Shown here piece by piece: positions 1 to 6,080 of a stretch of 7,455 nt of DNA. Under the pieces are notes generated by a model. The model was not told where the DNA came from. It did no database searches and saw nothing but the letters and a program-made list of their open reading frames with translations. Numbering within the stretch: position 1 is the first letter of the stretch; every line of letters begins with the position of its first letter. Origin of the DNA: CALMFQ01 sp964495595. Its GTDB lineage: Bacteria > Pseudomonadota > Gammaproteobacteria > Burkholderiales > SCOH01. The translations under genes were made by a program, and so were the position numbers. The stretch lies in NCBI GenBank assembly GCA_964495595.1, contig CAZBWH010000106.1, positions 1 through 7,455 of the forward strand, given 5' to 3'.

Positions 1-724
1 GGCTGCCGTCGGCGTTGACCAGAAACTTCGGCACGATGAACAGCGAAATCCCCTTCACCCCAGCCGGCGCGCCCTTGATACGCGCCAGCACCAGATGCAC
101 GATGTTGTCGCTCAATTCATGATCACCACCGGAAATGAAAATCTTGTTGCCGCTGATGCGATAAGTGCCATCGGCTTGCGGCTCGGCTGCGGTGCGCAAG
201 TCCCCCAGCGACGATCCGGCATGCGGCTCGGTCAGCGCCATGGTGCCGGTGTAGCGGCCATCCAGCATCGGCGCCAAGAACAGTTTTTTCTGCTCGTCAC
301 TGCCGAAATGCTGAATCACATTCGCCGCCGCGCCAGTCAAAAAGCTGTACGACGAGGTGGCAATATTCGCCGCCTGAAAATACGCCTGACATGCCTGCAC
401 GATGATCTGCGGCAGCTGCATGCCCCCCAGTTCGTAATCGTGGTGCGCGGCGAGAAAGCCGGCATCGGCAAACGCCGCCAGCGCTTCTTTTACCGCCGGG
501 ATGATAAACACCCGCTTGCCGTCAAACGTCGGCTCGTTTTCATCCAGCTCGCGGTTATGCGGCGCAAAATACTGCTCGGCGACACGTTGTGCGGTGTCGA
601 TGGCCGCATCAAAGGTCTCGCGGCTGTGCTCGGCGAAACGCGGGCGTTGCGGCAGGTTTTCGGTATCCAGCAGTTCATAAAGCTGGAATTTCAGGTCGCG
701 GGGGTTGATCAGCGGGATGGTCAT
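1..724 (-). CDS. Acyl-CoA dehydrogenase, DmdC-like (N-terminal 241 residues; continues past window edge)
   Basis: A flavoenzyme that would oxidise an acyl-CoA to the 2-enoyl-CoA, passing electrons to electron-transferring flavoprotein in the cytoplasm. Visible order: a short N-terminal segment typical of the long (about 590-600 residue) subfamily (residues 1-35, starting MTIPLINPRDLKFQLYELLD), a helical domain to about residue 155, then the flavin-contacting beta-domain motif MALTEPHAGSSLGDLRT at 162-178, followed by SGNKIFISGGDH (191-202) and NIVHLVLARIKGAPAGVKG (207-225). These motifs match the family of 3-methylmercaptopropionyl-CoA dehydrogenase (DmdC) and related broad acyl-CoA dehydrogenases. 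Sequence alone does not fix the substrate. The start ATG (722-724) has AGGA about 8 bases upstream. The catalytic base and C-terminal domains lie outside the window, so activity cannot be judged. It is the last gene visible in the cluster, separated from the enoyl-CoA hydratase by 423 bp of repeats. The family call is confident; the DmdC-like label means subfamily only. Confidence 0.93.
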   Translation of the reverse strand, partial: MTIPLINPRDLKFQLYELLDTENLPQRPRFAEHSRETFDAAIDTAQRVAEQYFAPHNRELDENEPTFDGKRVFIIPAVKEALAAFADAGFLAAHHDYELGGMQLPQIIVQACQAYFQAANIATSSYSFLTGAAANVIQHFGSDEQKKLFLAPMLDGRYTGTMALTEPHAGSSLGDLRTAAEPQADGTYRISGNKIFISGGDHELSDNIVHLVLARIKGAPAGVKGISLFIVPKFLVNADGS

Positions 725-758
725 GGTGTGGTCCTGTCGAGTATCAAAGTCGGTTTTC

Positions 759-788
759 GTAGCCGGATGCAACGCTGTGGAATCCGGG
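759..788. repeat. REP-like hairpin with GTAG head
   Basis: On the plus strand, GTAG (759-762) is followed directly by CCGGAT (763-768) and its complement ATCCGG (782-787), with a 13-base loop. A GTAG tetranucleotide beside an imperfect palindrome is the hallmark of many proteobacterial REP elements, which RAYT-family transposases are thought to mobilise. It lies 35 bp upstream of the acyl-CoA dehydrogenase start. A further small hairpin, CCGGC/GCCGG (792-806), follows at once and may belong to the same or the next element. The structure is seen; REP membership is inferred from form, without copy counting. Confidence 0.65.
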
Positions 789-818
789 TCTCCGGCGAAG
801 AGCCGGGCAATTTGTTTC

Positions 819-1066
819 GTGCGCTAACGCGCAAGTATTTTGGTGCCCGGGGTGCCCGGGGTGCCCGGGGTGCCCGGGGTGCCCGGGGTGCCCGGGGTGC
901 CCGGCAGGCACGGTACCTTTCTTGTCTCGCCAAGAAAATATCTCGGCAGCGGGACGAACTCCCGCTCAAAACCACCGCGCGTCAGCGCACAAAACCCAAC
1001 CTCCGCCAATTTCGAGACGCTGCAGCCCCCTCTCCCCACCCCCTCTCCCACAAGGGGCGAGGGGCT
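819..1066. repeat. Composite intergenic repeat, copy A
   Basis: This gap contains a chain of hairpin modules that recurs in the same order in the 3007-3359 gap. (1) Positions 819-840 include the stem TGCGC-TAAC-GCGCA (820-833) and match 3084-3105 at 19 of 22 bases. (2) The 9-bp tandem array follows (842-904). (3) Positions 896-937 match 3116-3157 at 41 of 42 bases and hold two hairpins: GTGCC/GGCAC (897-911) and TTTCTTG/CAAGAAA (918-937). (4) A pyrimidine-rich arm and its partner (CCCCTCTCCC...GGGGCGAGGGG, about 1031-1066) match 3238-3253 plus 3314-3333 with two mismatches. Positions 938-1025 are not clearly shared. No protein-like signal is present. In copy A the outer TTTCTTG stem is decayed (AATA replaces GGTA at 938-941). 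The shared blocks are direct observation; the mobile or repetitive origin is inference. Confidence 0.8.
842..904. repeat. Tandem array of seven 9-bp units (GGTGCCCGG)
   Basis: Seven perfect, uninterrupted copies of GGTGCCCGG. Because 9 is divisible by 3, every frame stays open. This produces spurious low-complexity reading frames (Pro-Gly-Thr, Arg-Ala-Pro or Gly-Val-Pro repeats), which should not be annotated as proteins. The last unit merges into the GTGCC/GGCAC hairpin of the composite repeat. Unit junctions give six GGGG runs on the plus strand, spaced by TGCCC. The related copy at 3107-3124 has only two units, one of them imperfect, so unit number clearly varies between copies. Confidence 0.95.
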
Positions 1067-1100
1067 AGCCCCCTGCAAGCCGCTCTGGTATTAGTCTGCA

Positions 1101-1143
1101 GGCCAGACTGCAAACCAATGCAGATAAGGCTTGCAGCCTGGCC
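1101..1143 (-). other. Inverted repeat just downstream of the enoyl-CoA hydratase stop
   Basis: Arms GGCCAGACTGCAA (1101-1113) and TTGCAGCCTGGCC (1131-1143) pair over 13 bases. The single mismatch becomes a G-U pair in minus-strand RNA. The loop is 17 bases. It begins 4 bases after the stop codon of the 1148-1930 gene, a normal place for a transcript 3'-end hairpin. No U-tract follows, so it is not a textbook intrinsic terminator. It could protect the 3' end, assist factor-dependent termination, or be a remnant repeat. A competing small hairpin, AGTCTG/CAGACT (1093-1109), overlaps it. Confidence 0.55.
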
Positions 1144-1147
1144 CAAA

Positions 1148-1930
1148 TCACCGCCCCACAAACTGCGCCGGCCGCCGCTGCATAAACGCCGCCATGCCCT
1201 CTTTGACATCCTCACTCGCCATCAACGGCGCCAAATCCGGCAACAGCCGCGCAATCGCAGCTTCATCACCCTGATAGCGCGCAATCCGCGCCGATTGCAG
1301 CGTGGCCTGCACCGCCAGCGGCGCCTGTTGCGCGATGTTGTCGGCAATGGTGAAAGCGCGTTCGAACTGCTCGCCCGATTCGACCAGCTCTTGCACCAGG
1401 CCCATGCGGTGCGCTTCCGGCGCAGTCAGCAGGTCACCGGTCAGCAGATAGCGCATGGCGTTGCCCCAGCCGATTTCCTGCAGCCAGCGCACGGTTGCGC
1501 CACCGACGGCGTAAATGCCGCGTTTGACTTCAATCTGGCCAAACCGGGTGTTGCTGGCGGCGATGCGGATGTCAGCAGCCAGCATCAGCTCGATGCCGAT
1601 GGTAAGGCAGGTGCCTTGCAGCGCGTAGATCAGCGGCTTTTTCAGCCGTTCGCCCTGCAGGCCGCAGGGGTCGATGCCGCCCTCAGGCAACGTGGGCATG
1701 CCGCCGGAGGCGAATACCGGCGCCCACTTCGGCAGATCCAGCCCGCCGGTGAAATGTTCGCCGACGGCGTACACCACGCCCACACGCAGCTCCGGATTGC
1801 GATGCAGCTCGCCGAGTGCACTGGCCAGCTCCAGATACATATCCACGTCAAACGCGTTGCGTTTTTCCGGGCGATTCAGGCCGATGGTCAGCACGTGGCC
1901 ACGGGTTTCGACCAGCAACTGTTGGTACAT
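1148..1930 (-). CDS. Enoyl-CoA hydratase/isomerase (crotonase family)
   Basis: A 260-residue crotonase-fold protein, expected to hydrate 2-enoyl-CoA to 3-hydroxyacyl-CoA or to act as a related isomerase in the cytoplasm. It has the family N-terminus with LNRPEKRNAFD (18-28), the first oxyanion loop HFTGGLDL (59-66), the second oxyanion segment QGTCLTIGIELMLAADIRIA (105-124), and FGQIEVKRGIYAVGG (130-144). The two acidic residues aligning with the hydratase catalytic glutamates are E114 (in GIELM) and E134 (in QIEVKRG), so a hydratase is plausible. The C-terminus (SEDVKEGMAAFMQRRPAQFVGR region, 239-260) is typical and complete. A Gly/Pro-rich stretch (PVFASGGMPTLPEGGIDPCG, 71-90) lengthens the loop after the oxyanion site. 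AGAGGAA lies about 6 bases before the ATG. Its likely partners are the acyl-CoA dehydrogenase downstream and the SDRs upstream. Exact substrate unknown. Confidence 0.93.
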   Translation of the reverse strand: MYQQLLVETRGHVLTIGLNRPEKRNAFDVDMYLELASALGELHRNPELRVGVVYAVGEHFTGGLDLPKWAPVFASGGMPTLPEGGIDPCGLQGERLKKPLIYALQGTCLTIGIELMLAADIRIAASNTRFGQIEVKRGIYAVGGATVRWLQEIGWGNAMRYLLTGDLLTAPEAHRMGLVQELVESGEQFERAFTIADNIAQQAPLAVQATLQSARIARYQGDEAAIARLLPDLAPLMASEDVKEGMAAFMQRRPAQFVGR

Positions 1931-1977
1931 AACATTCCTCTGCTTGATTCAGGCCCGGCGGGCGAGCCTGTGAAATC

Positions 1978-2000
1978 GTAGGCCGGGCTTGAGCCCGACG
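1978..2000. repeat. REP-like hairpin with GTAG head (second class)
   Basis: GTAG (1978-1981) on the plus strand is followed by GCCGGGCT and its near-complement AGCCCGAC (1982-1989 with 1992-1999, one mismatch that can wobble in minus-strand RNA). The loop is very short. It sits 22 bp beyond the stop of the quinone oxidoreductase gene. Its stem differs from the 759-788 hairpin, so these look like two REP subfamilies. The rest of this 92-bp gap (1931-2022) also holds a small inverted repeat, CAGGC/GCCTG (1950-1970), and the ribosome-binding site of the hydratase gene. Confidence 0.65.
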
Positions 2001-2022
2001 CGTTGTCTGGCAAACTTACGGC

Positions 2023-3006
2023 TCACGCGCCTTCAGTCACCAGCACCACCTTGCCGGTGGTTTTGCGCGCCATCAGCTGGTTCAGCGCCTGCGCTGCCTG
2101 CGCCAATGGGTACACCGCCGAGATGTGCGGCTTGATCTTGCCTTCCATCAGCCAGCCGAACAGTTGCATCATGTTGGCCTGGTTATCCTGCTTCTGGCGC
2201 ATCGCAAATTCGCCCCAGAACACGCCGACAATCGAGCAGCCTTTCAGCAGCGCCAGATTCAGCGGGATTTTCGGGATATCGCCGGCGGCAAAGCCGACCA
2301 CCAGATAACGCCCGTTCCACGCCATCAAGCGCATCGCCGGCTCGGCATAATCGCCGCCCACCGGGTCGTAGATCACATCGACGCCCTTGCCGTCGGTGAT
2401 GGTTTTAATGCGCTCGCGCCAATCGTCATTGCTGTAGTTCACCAGCTCATCGGCGCCATTGGCCTGACACACCGCCAGCTTCTCATCGCTCGACGCCGCC
2501 GCAATCACCCGCGCACCCATCGCCTTCGCCAACTGAATCGTCGCCAAGCCCACGCCACCGGCCGCGCCCAGCACCAGCACGGTTTCGCCGGCCTTGAGCT
2601 GCGCCCGATCTTTCAGCGCGTGGTACGAGGTGCCATACACCATCGCAAACGACGCCGCGACCTTGAAATCGAAGCCGGGCGGAATCGGAATCACCTTGAA
2701 CGCCTCGGTCACCACCTCTTCGGCAAAGCCACCCCAGCCGGTAAAGGCAATCACGTGATCGCCCGGCTTCAGATGGCTGACACCCTCGCCGACTTCCTTG
2801 ATCACCCCGGCCAATTCACCACCCGGCGAAAACGGCATTTCCGGTTTGAACTGGTATTTGCCCTGGATGATCAGCGTGTCGGGAAAATTGACACCGCAGG
2901 CTTTGACGCTGATGACCACCTGCTTCGGGCCGGGTTTGGGTGAGGCGATGTCTTGCAGCACCAGCGTGTCGGGCAGGCCGTGGGATTGGCAGAGGATGGC
3001 TTTCAT
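2023..3006 (-). CDS. NADPH:quinone oxidoreductase-like medium-chain reductase, zinc-independent
   Basis: A 327-residue member of the medium-chain dehydrogenase/reductase superfamily, quinone oxidoreductase branch. It would use NADPH to reduce quinones or alpha,beta-unsaturated carbonyls in the cytoplasm. Visible parts: a GroES-like catalytic domain (about 1-125) with ACGVNFPDTLIIQGKY (36-51) and PGGELAGVI (61-69); the nucleotide-binding motif VLGAAGGVGLATIQLAKAMG (145-164); DPVGGD (214-219); and GVFWG (261-265), typical of this branch. No zinc-ligand Cys/His pattern is seen, as expected. A basic residue after the second strand (K176 in SSDEK) favours NADPH. Length is normal. The ATG has GGAG about 8 bases upstream. 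It is separated from the CurA-like gene by 353 bp of repeats and from the hydratase by 92 bp. The physiological substrate cannot be told from sequence. Confidence 0.92.
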   Translation of the reverse strand: MKAILCQSHGLPDTLVLQDIASPKPGPKQVVISVKACGVNFPDTLIIQGKYQFKPEMPFSPGGELAGVIKEVGEGVSHLKPGDHVIAFTGWGGFAEEVVTEAFKVIPIPPGFDFKVAASFAMVYGTSYHALKDRAQLKAGETVLVLGAAGGVGLATIQLAKAMGARVIAAASSDEKLAVCQANGADELVNYSNDDWRERIKTITDGKGVDVIYDPVGGDYAEPAMRLMAWNGRYLVVGFAAGDIPKIPLNLALLKGCSIVGVFWGEFAMRQKQDNQANMMQLFGWLMEGKIKPHISAVYPLAQAAQALNQLMARKTTGKVVLVTEGA

Positions 3007-3133
3007 GGGGGGATCTCCAGTTGGGTTGTGTGTGGTTTTTGCTCGATGCTGCCGTGGGGGCGCATCGGCTGTTATTTTGTGTTGTGCGCTTACGCGCGAA
3101 TATTTCGGTGCCGGGGGTGCCCGGCAGGCACGT

Positions 3134-3161
3134 TACCTTTCTTGTCTCGCCAAGAAAGGTA
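3134..3161. other. Perfect 11-bp hairpin inside composite repeat B
   Basis: TACCTTTCTTG (3134-3144) and CAAGAAAGGTA (3151-3161) pair perfectly around a TCTCGC loop (3145-3150). Copy A keeps only the inner seven pairs (918-924 with 931-937). The stem is symmetric, so it would fold in transcripts of either strand. No U-rich tail follows on the minus strand, so I do not call it a terminator. Confidence 0.8.
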
Positions 3162-3253
3162 CCCCAAAGAAGGCGACCCGAAGGTCACGCCCTCCGCCTG
3201 CAGCTGCGGGTGCCAGTTCAATGCGCCGCTGCCCCCCTCTCCCCAACCCCTCT

Positions 3254-3313
3254 GATAAGCCAACTGGCCAATCGACTAACCCGGCAAACAACGCCGGGCA
3301 AGTCGCTGGTCAT
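3254..3313. repeat. 60-bp hairpin-bearing insertion within composite repeat B
   Basis: Compared with copy A, which is continuous at 1046/1047, copy B has 60 extra bases exactly between the two arms of the CCCCTCTCCC/GGGGCGAGGGG hairpin. The flanks match on both sides: 16 bases left with one mismatch and 20 bases right with one mismatch. The insert is built around a hairpin, CGACTAACCCGGC (3273-3285) and GCCGGGCAAGTCG (3293-3305), with 11 of 13 pairs and loop AAACAAC. Its ends are GAT and, one base into the flank, ATC. It resembles a small non-coding mobile hairpin (REP/MITE size), but no target duplication is evident. Confidence 0.65.
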
Positions 3314-3359
3314 CCCGCAAGGGGCGAGGGGCTCACCACTAGGGGCAAGCGCTAGCGGT

Positions 3360-4379
3360 TCACTCCCCCGGCGCCTGACTAATCTGCACAATCAACTTCC
3401 CCTGATTGCTGCCATCAAACAACTTGTTAATCGCCGTCGGTGCTGCCTCCAGCCCCTGCTCAATATCCACGCGATATTTGAGCTTGCCTTCCATATACCA
3501 CTTGGCGTAATCGCCGATCATTTCCTTCACCCGGCTGCCGTAATCGGTGGCAATGAAGCCCTGGATTTTCAGGCGCTTGGAAATCACCATCGCGAAGTTG
3601 TAGGGCCCCGGCACCGCTTCGGTGGCGTTGTACTGGCTGATCAGGCCGCAGATCACCACGCGGCCGAAGGTGTTCATCACGCTCAGCGCGGTGTCGAGGA
3701 TTTCGCCGCCGACGTTTTCGAAATACACGTCCACGCCGTTCGGGCAGGCTTCTTTCAGTTGCTGGCGCAGGTTGCCGTTTTTGTAGTTAACGGCGGCGTC
3801 GAAGCCCAGCTCGTTTACCAGCCAGGCACATTTGTCGTCGCTGCCGGCGATGCCGACCACGCGGCAGCCTTTGATTTTGCCGATCTGCCCCACCAGCGAG
3901 CCGACCGAGCCGGCGGCGCCGGATACCAGCAGGGTTTCGCCTTCTTTCGGCTGGCCGACGTCGAGCAGGCCGAAGTAGGACGTCATGCCGGCCAGGCCGA
4001 ACAGGCCGAGGTTGGCGCTCAGCGGCAGCGGGCTGGGTGGCAGCTTGGTTACACCTTCGCCACCGCTGACCACGTATTCCTGCCAGCCGAACATGCCTTG
4101 CACCGCGTTGCCGACTTCGAATTTCGGATGTTTCGAGGCTTCGACCACGCCCACCGCCAGGCCGCGCATGATTTCGCCGATCTGCACCGGCGGCACGTAA
4201 CTCGGGCGGTCGATCAGCCAGCCACGCATGGCCGGGTCGAGCGACAGGTAGACATTGCGGATCAAAATCTGGCCGTCAGCCAGCTCGGGCAGCGCTTCGC
4301 TGCTCAGATCGAAGTCGGAAGTCTTGATATTGCCGACCGGACGGGTTTTCAGGCGCCAGACGCGGTTAGTTTTAGTCAT
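3360..4379 (-). CDS. NADP-dependent medium-chain reductase, CurA/PTGR (leukotriene B4 12-hydroxydehydrogenase) type
   Basis: A 339-residue zinc-independent medium-chain reductase. The family reduces the double bond of alpha,beta-unsaturated ketones and aldehydes with NADPH (E. coli CurA, mammalian prostaglandin reductase). Motifs: YLSLDPAMRGW (44-54), FGLAGMTSYFGLLDVGQPKEG (127-147, the family substrate/cofactor loop), cofactor motif VSGAAGSVGSLVGQIGKIKG (152-171), YFENVGG (219-225), CGLISQYN (244-251) and a complete C-terminus with QGKLIVQI (326-333). The frame stays open a further 100 codons upstream, but that extension only reads the neighbouring SDR gene out of frame and has no family similarity. 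The ATG at 4377-4379 has GGAG 7 bases upstream and gives the normal family length. It starts 14 bp after the SDR stop, so the two are very probably cotranscribed. Substrate unknown. Confidence 0.93.
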   Translation of the reverse strand: MTKTNRVWRLKTRPVGNIKTSDFDLSSEALPELADGQILIRNVYLSLDPAMRGWLIDRPSYVPPVQIGEIMRGLAVGVVEASKHPKFEVGNAVQGMFGWQEYVVSGGEGVTKLPPSPLPLSANLGLFGLAGMTSYFGLLDVGQPKEGETLLVSGAAGSVGSLVGQIGKIKGCRVVGIAGSDDKCAWLVNELGFDAAVNYKNGNLRQQLKEACPNGVDVYFENVGGEILDTALSVMNTFGRVVICGLISQYNATEAVPGPYNFAMVISKRLKIQGFIATDYGSRVKEMIGDYAKWYMEGKLKYRVDIEQGLEAAPTAINKLFDGSNQGKLIVQISQAPGE

Positions 4380-4393
4380 GATGGGCTCCGGAT

Positions 4394-5236
4394 TTAAATG
4401 GGCAACAGTGTCGGGGCACGTTCCTGCAGGATGTCTTCCATGCGAATCTGGATGCCAGCCTTGGTGTGCGGGTGAGTGAGGATGTAAAACTTGTTGGTTT
4501 TCACCGCGTTGATCACATCGCTGGCCACCTGCTGCGGCTCGATGCCGTTCTGCACGGCTTTCATGATGGTCATGCCGGTCATCACGCTCACTTTGTCGAT
4601 CTTGGTGAAATCGGTGCGCTGATCGGCTTCGCGGTGGCGTTCGGCCTCGGCGATGCGGGTTTTGACCCAGCCCGGACACAATACCGAGACGTTGATTTTG
4701 GCTTTGCGCAGCGTCAGGTCGTGATGCAGGCCTTCCGACAGCGTCACCACGCCAAACTTGCTGACGTTATAGGCCGCCAGAGCCGGCTCAGACAGCAGGC
4801 CGGCAATCGACGCGGTGTTGACGATGTGACCCTCTTCGCCCTTCTCCAGCATGCGCGGGATGAAGGCGCGCAGGCCGTTGGTTACGCCGTACAGGTTCAC
4901 GCCCATCACCCATTCCCAGTCTTTCTGGGTGGTTTCCCAGGCCGATTTGGCCAATGCCACGCCGGCATTGTTGATCAGCAGGTGGACATTGCCGAAACGC
5001 TCGAAAGCGGCGTCGGCCAGGGCCTGCACCGAGCTTTCGCTGGATACGTCGGTGCGTAGGCCGATCACTTCAGCGCCGCTGCCGGCCAGTTCTTCCACGG
5101 TGTTGTTGAGCTTGTCGGCGTCGATATCGGCCAGCACCAGCTTCATGCCTTCGGTGGCTGCGGCAACCGCCAGGGCTTTACCGATGCCGTCGGCACCGCC
5201 GGTGATCACGGCGACTTTACCTTTGAGGTCTTGCAT
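4394..5236 (-). CDS. Short-chain dehydrogenase/reductase, probably NAD-dependent
   Basis: A 280-residue classical-type SDR that would interconvert a hydroxyl and a keto group. It has the cofactor loop TGGADGIG (12-19), an acidic residue ending the second strand (LADID, D37), which favours NAD(H), NNAG (89-92), N114, and the catalytic set S143, Y156 and K160 (AYNVSK). It continues past the usual 250-residue end with a C-terminal segment, YILTHPHTKAGIQIRMEDIL (251-270), common in larger SDRs of acyl-CoA and steroid/lipid catabolic clusters. The ribosome-binding site is weak (AGAGAGAA, 5-12 bases upstream). It lies between two cotranscribed-looking partners: 33 bp after the other SDR and 14 bp before the CurA-like reductase. 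A 3-hydroxyacyl-CoA or alcohol substrate would suit the context, but this is inference. Confidence 0.93.
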   Translation of the reverse strand: MQDLKGKVAVITGGADGIGKALAVAAATEGMKLVLADIDADKLNNTVEELAGSGAEVIGLRTDVSSESSVQALADAAFERFGNVHLLINNAGVALAKSAWETTQKDWEWVMGVNLYGVTNGLRAFIPRMLEKGEEGHIVNTASIAGLLSEPALAAYNVSKFGVVTLSEGLHHDLTLRKAKINVSVLCPGWVKTRIAEAERHREADQRTDFTKIDKVSVMTGMTIMKAVQNGIEPQQVASDVINAVKTNKFYILTHPHTKAGIQIRMEDILQERAPTLLPI

Positions 5237-5269
5237 GGGGTTCTCTCTTGATTCGGTTCAAAAAAATGG

Positions 5270-6040
5270 TCAGACCAGCAAATAGCCGCCATCGACATTC
5301 AGGCAGGTGCCGGTGGTGTAGCTGGACGCCGGCGAGGCCAGGTAGAGGATGGCGCCGGCCATTTCATCCGGTTGGGCGATGCGGTTCATCGGGATGTGTT
5401 CCAGCGCTTTTTCCAGAATCGCCGGGTTTTTCACCAGTGTGGCGGCGAATTTGGTATCGGTGGCGCCCGGCAGCAGCGCGTTGACGCGCACACCATTCGG
5501 TGCGCATTCCTTGGCAAACGTCTTGGTCATCGAAATCACCGCTGCCTTGGAGATCGAATAAATGCCTTGGAAGAGGCCCGGAATCATGCCGTTGACCGAT
5601 GCGACATTGACAATCGAGCCGCCGCCGTTTTTCGCCATCAGCTTGGCGCCGTTGGCCGACATGAAGAAATAGCCGCGAATGTTCACATCGACGGTTTTCT
5701 GGAATGCGCCCAGATCGGTGTCGACCACCGGGCCAAAATACGGATTGGCCGCCGCGTTGTTGACCAGGATGTCCAGCCGGCCGTGTCGGGCCTCGACCGC
5801 CTTGAACAGCGCGTCGATCTGCTCCATTTCGCCAATGTGGCAGGCCAGCGCTTCGGCCGAGCCGCCAGCGGCAACAATCGCGTCCACCACCGTCTGACAG
5901 TCATCCACCTTGCGGCTGGAAACGATCACGTGTGCGCCGTGCGCCGCCAGCAGCCTGGCGGCCGATTCACCAATACCACGGCTGGCGCCGGTGACGATGG
6001 CAATCTTGCCGGACAGGTCGAAAGTGTTGGGTGGTGTCAT
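5270..6040 (-). CDS. Short-chain dehydrogenase/reductase, DHRS4-like, probably NADPH-dependent
   Basis: A 256-residue classical SDR of FabG-like architecture. Motifs: TGASRGIG (17-24), a basic residue after the second strand (SSRK, R43), which favours NADP(H), CHIG (67-70) where most SDRs have an Asp-Val pair, NNAAANPYFGP (94-104) instead of the common NNAG, N120, and catalytic S148, Y161, K165 (YSISK). The C-terminus ends in the usual glycine-rich substrate segment, TGTCLNVDGGYLLV (243-256). The CHIG and NAA-NP-FG features match what I know of the DHRS4 group of carbonyl/retinal reductases, so the NNAA change is a group trait, not damage. AGGAG sits about 8 bases before the ATG. A large palindromic repeat occupies its upstream region, so its promoter, if any, is not evident. 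The physiological substrate is unknown. Confidence 0.92.
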   Translation of the reverse strand: MTPPNTFDLSGKIAIVTGASRGIGESAARLLAAHGAHVIVSSRKVDDCQTVVDAIVAAGGSAEALACHIGEMEQIDALFKAVEARHGRLDILVNNAAANPYFGPVVDTDLGAFQKTVDVNIRGYFFMSANGAKLMAKNGGGSIVNVASVNGMIPGLFQGIYSISKAAVISMTKTFAKECAPNGVRVNALLPGATDTKFAATLVKNPAILEKALEHIPMNRIAQPDEMAGAILYLASPASSYTTGTCLNVDGGYLLV

Positions 6041-6080
6041 GTGTCTGCTCCTGTTATCTTAAAATCAACATCTTGAACAT

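Larger units (their letters stand above)
3084..3333. repeat. Composite intergenic repeat, copy B (interrupted)
   Basis: Second copy of the element at 819-1066, in the same orientation and module order: GCGC-TTAC-GCGC stem (3086-3097), two GGTGCCCGG-type units (3107-3124, first one imperfect), GTGCC/GGCAC hairpin (3117-3131), the ACCTTTCTTG palindrome (3134-3161), and the split CCCCTCTCCC/GGGGCGAGGGG hairpin (3238-3253 and 3314-3333). Between them lies a non-shared segment (about 3162-3230) with a small GACC-CGAA-GGTC hairpin (3175-3186). Nearby on the QOR side is another inverted repeat, CGATGC/GCATCG (3044-3067). The 353-bp gap 3007-3359 otherwise shows only the QOR ribosome-binding site. 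No open frame in it looks like a protein. Confidence 0.8.

Noticed and set aside
842..904. Possible CRISPR array
   Set aside because: The 9-bp units are directly adjacent with no spacers, and no cas gene is present.
721..1094. Short frames encoding Pro-Gly-Thr, Arg-Ala-Pro or Gly-Val-Pro collagen-like repeats
   Set aside because: They are a by-product of the 9-bp tandem repeat, which keeps every frame open. No ribosome-binding site or conserved flanking protein sequence supports translation.
95..1981. A 628-codon open frame on the plus strand running antisense to the acyl-CoA dehydrogenase and hydratase genes
   Set aside because: It overlaps two clear genes on the other strand and the tandem repeat, its product is Arg/Gln/His-rich without any family motif, and it exists because GC-rich antisense frames lack stops.
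3134..3161. Rho-independent terminator
   Set aside because: The stem is perfect but only moderately GC-rich, and no run of T follows it in the direction of transcription.
2940..4397. A 485-codon open frame on the plus strand opposite the CurA-like gene
   Set aside because: It is antisense to well-supported coding sequence, passes through the composite repeat, and shows low-complexity His/Ala/Gln composition with no recognisable domain.
4380..4679. A 100-codon N-terminal extension of the CurA-like gene
   Set aside because: The extension reads the SDR gene out of frame, is Arg/His-rich and unlike the family. The internal ATG at 4377-4379 has a good ribosome-binding site and gives normal length.
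5270..6040. NNAA in place of NNAG as evidence of a defective SDR
   Set aside because: The surrounding residues (CHIG, NAA-NP-FG) match the DHRS4 group, where this variation is normal, and the Ser-Tyr-Lys set is intact.
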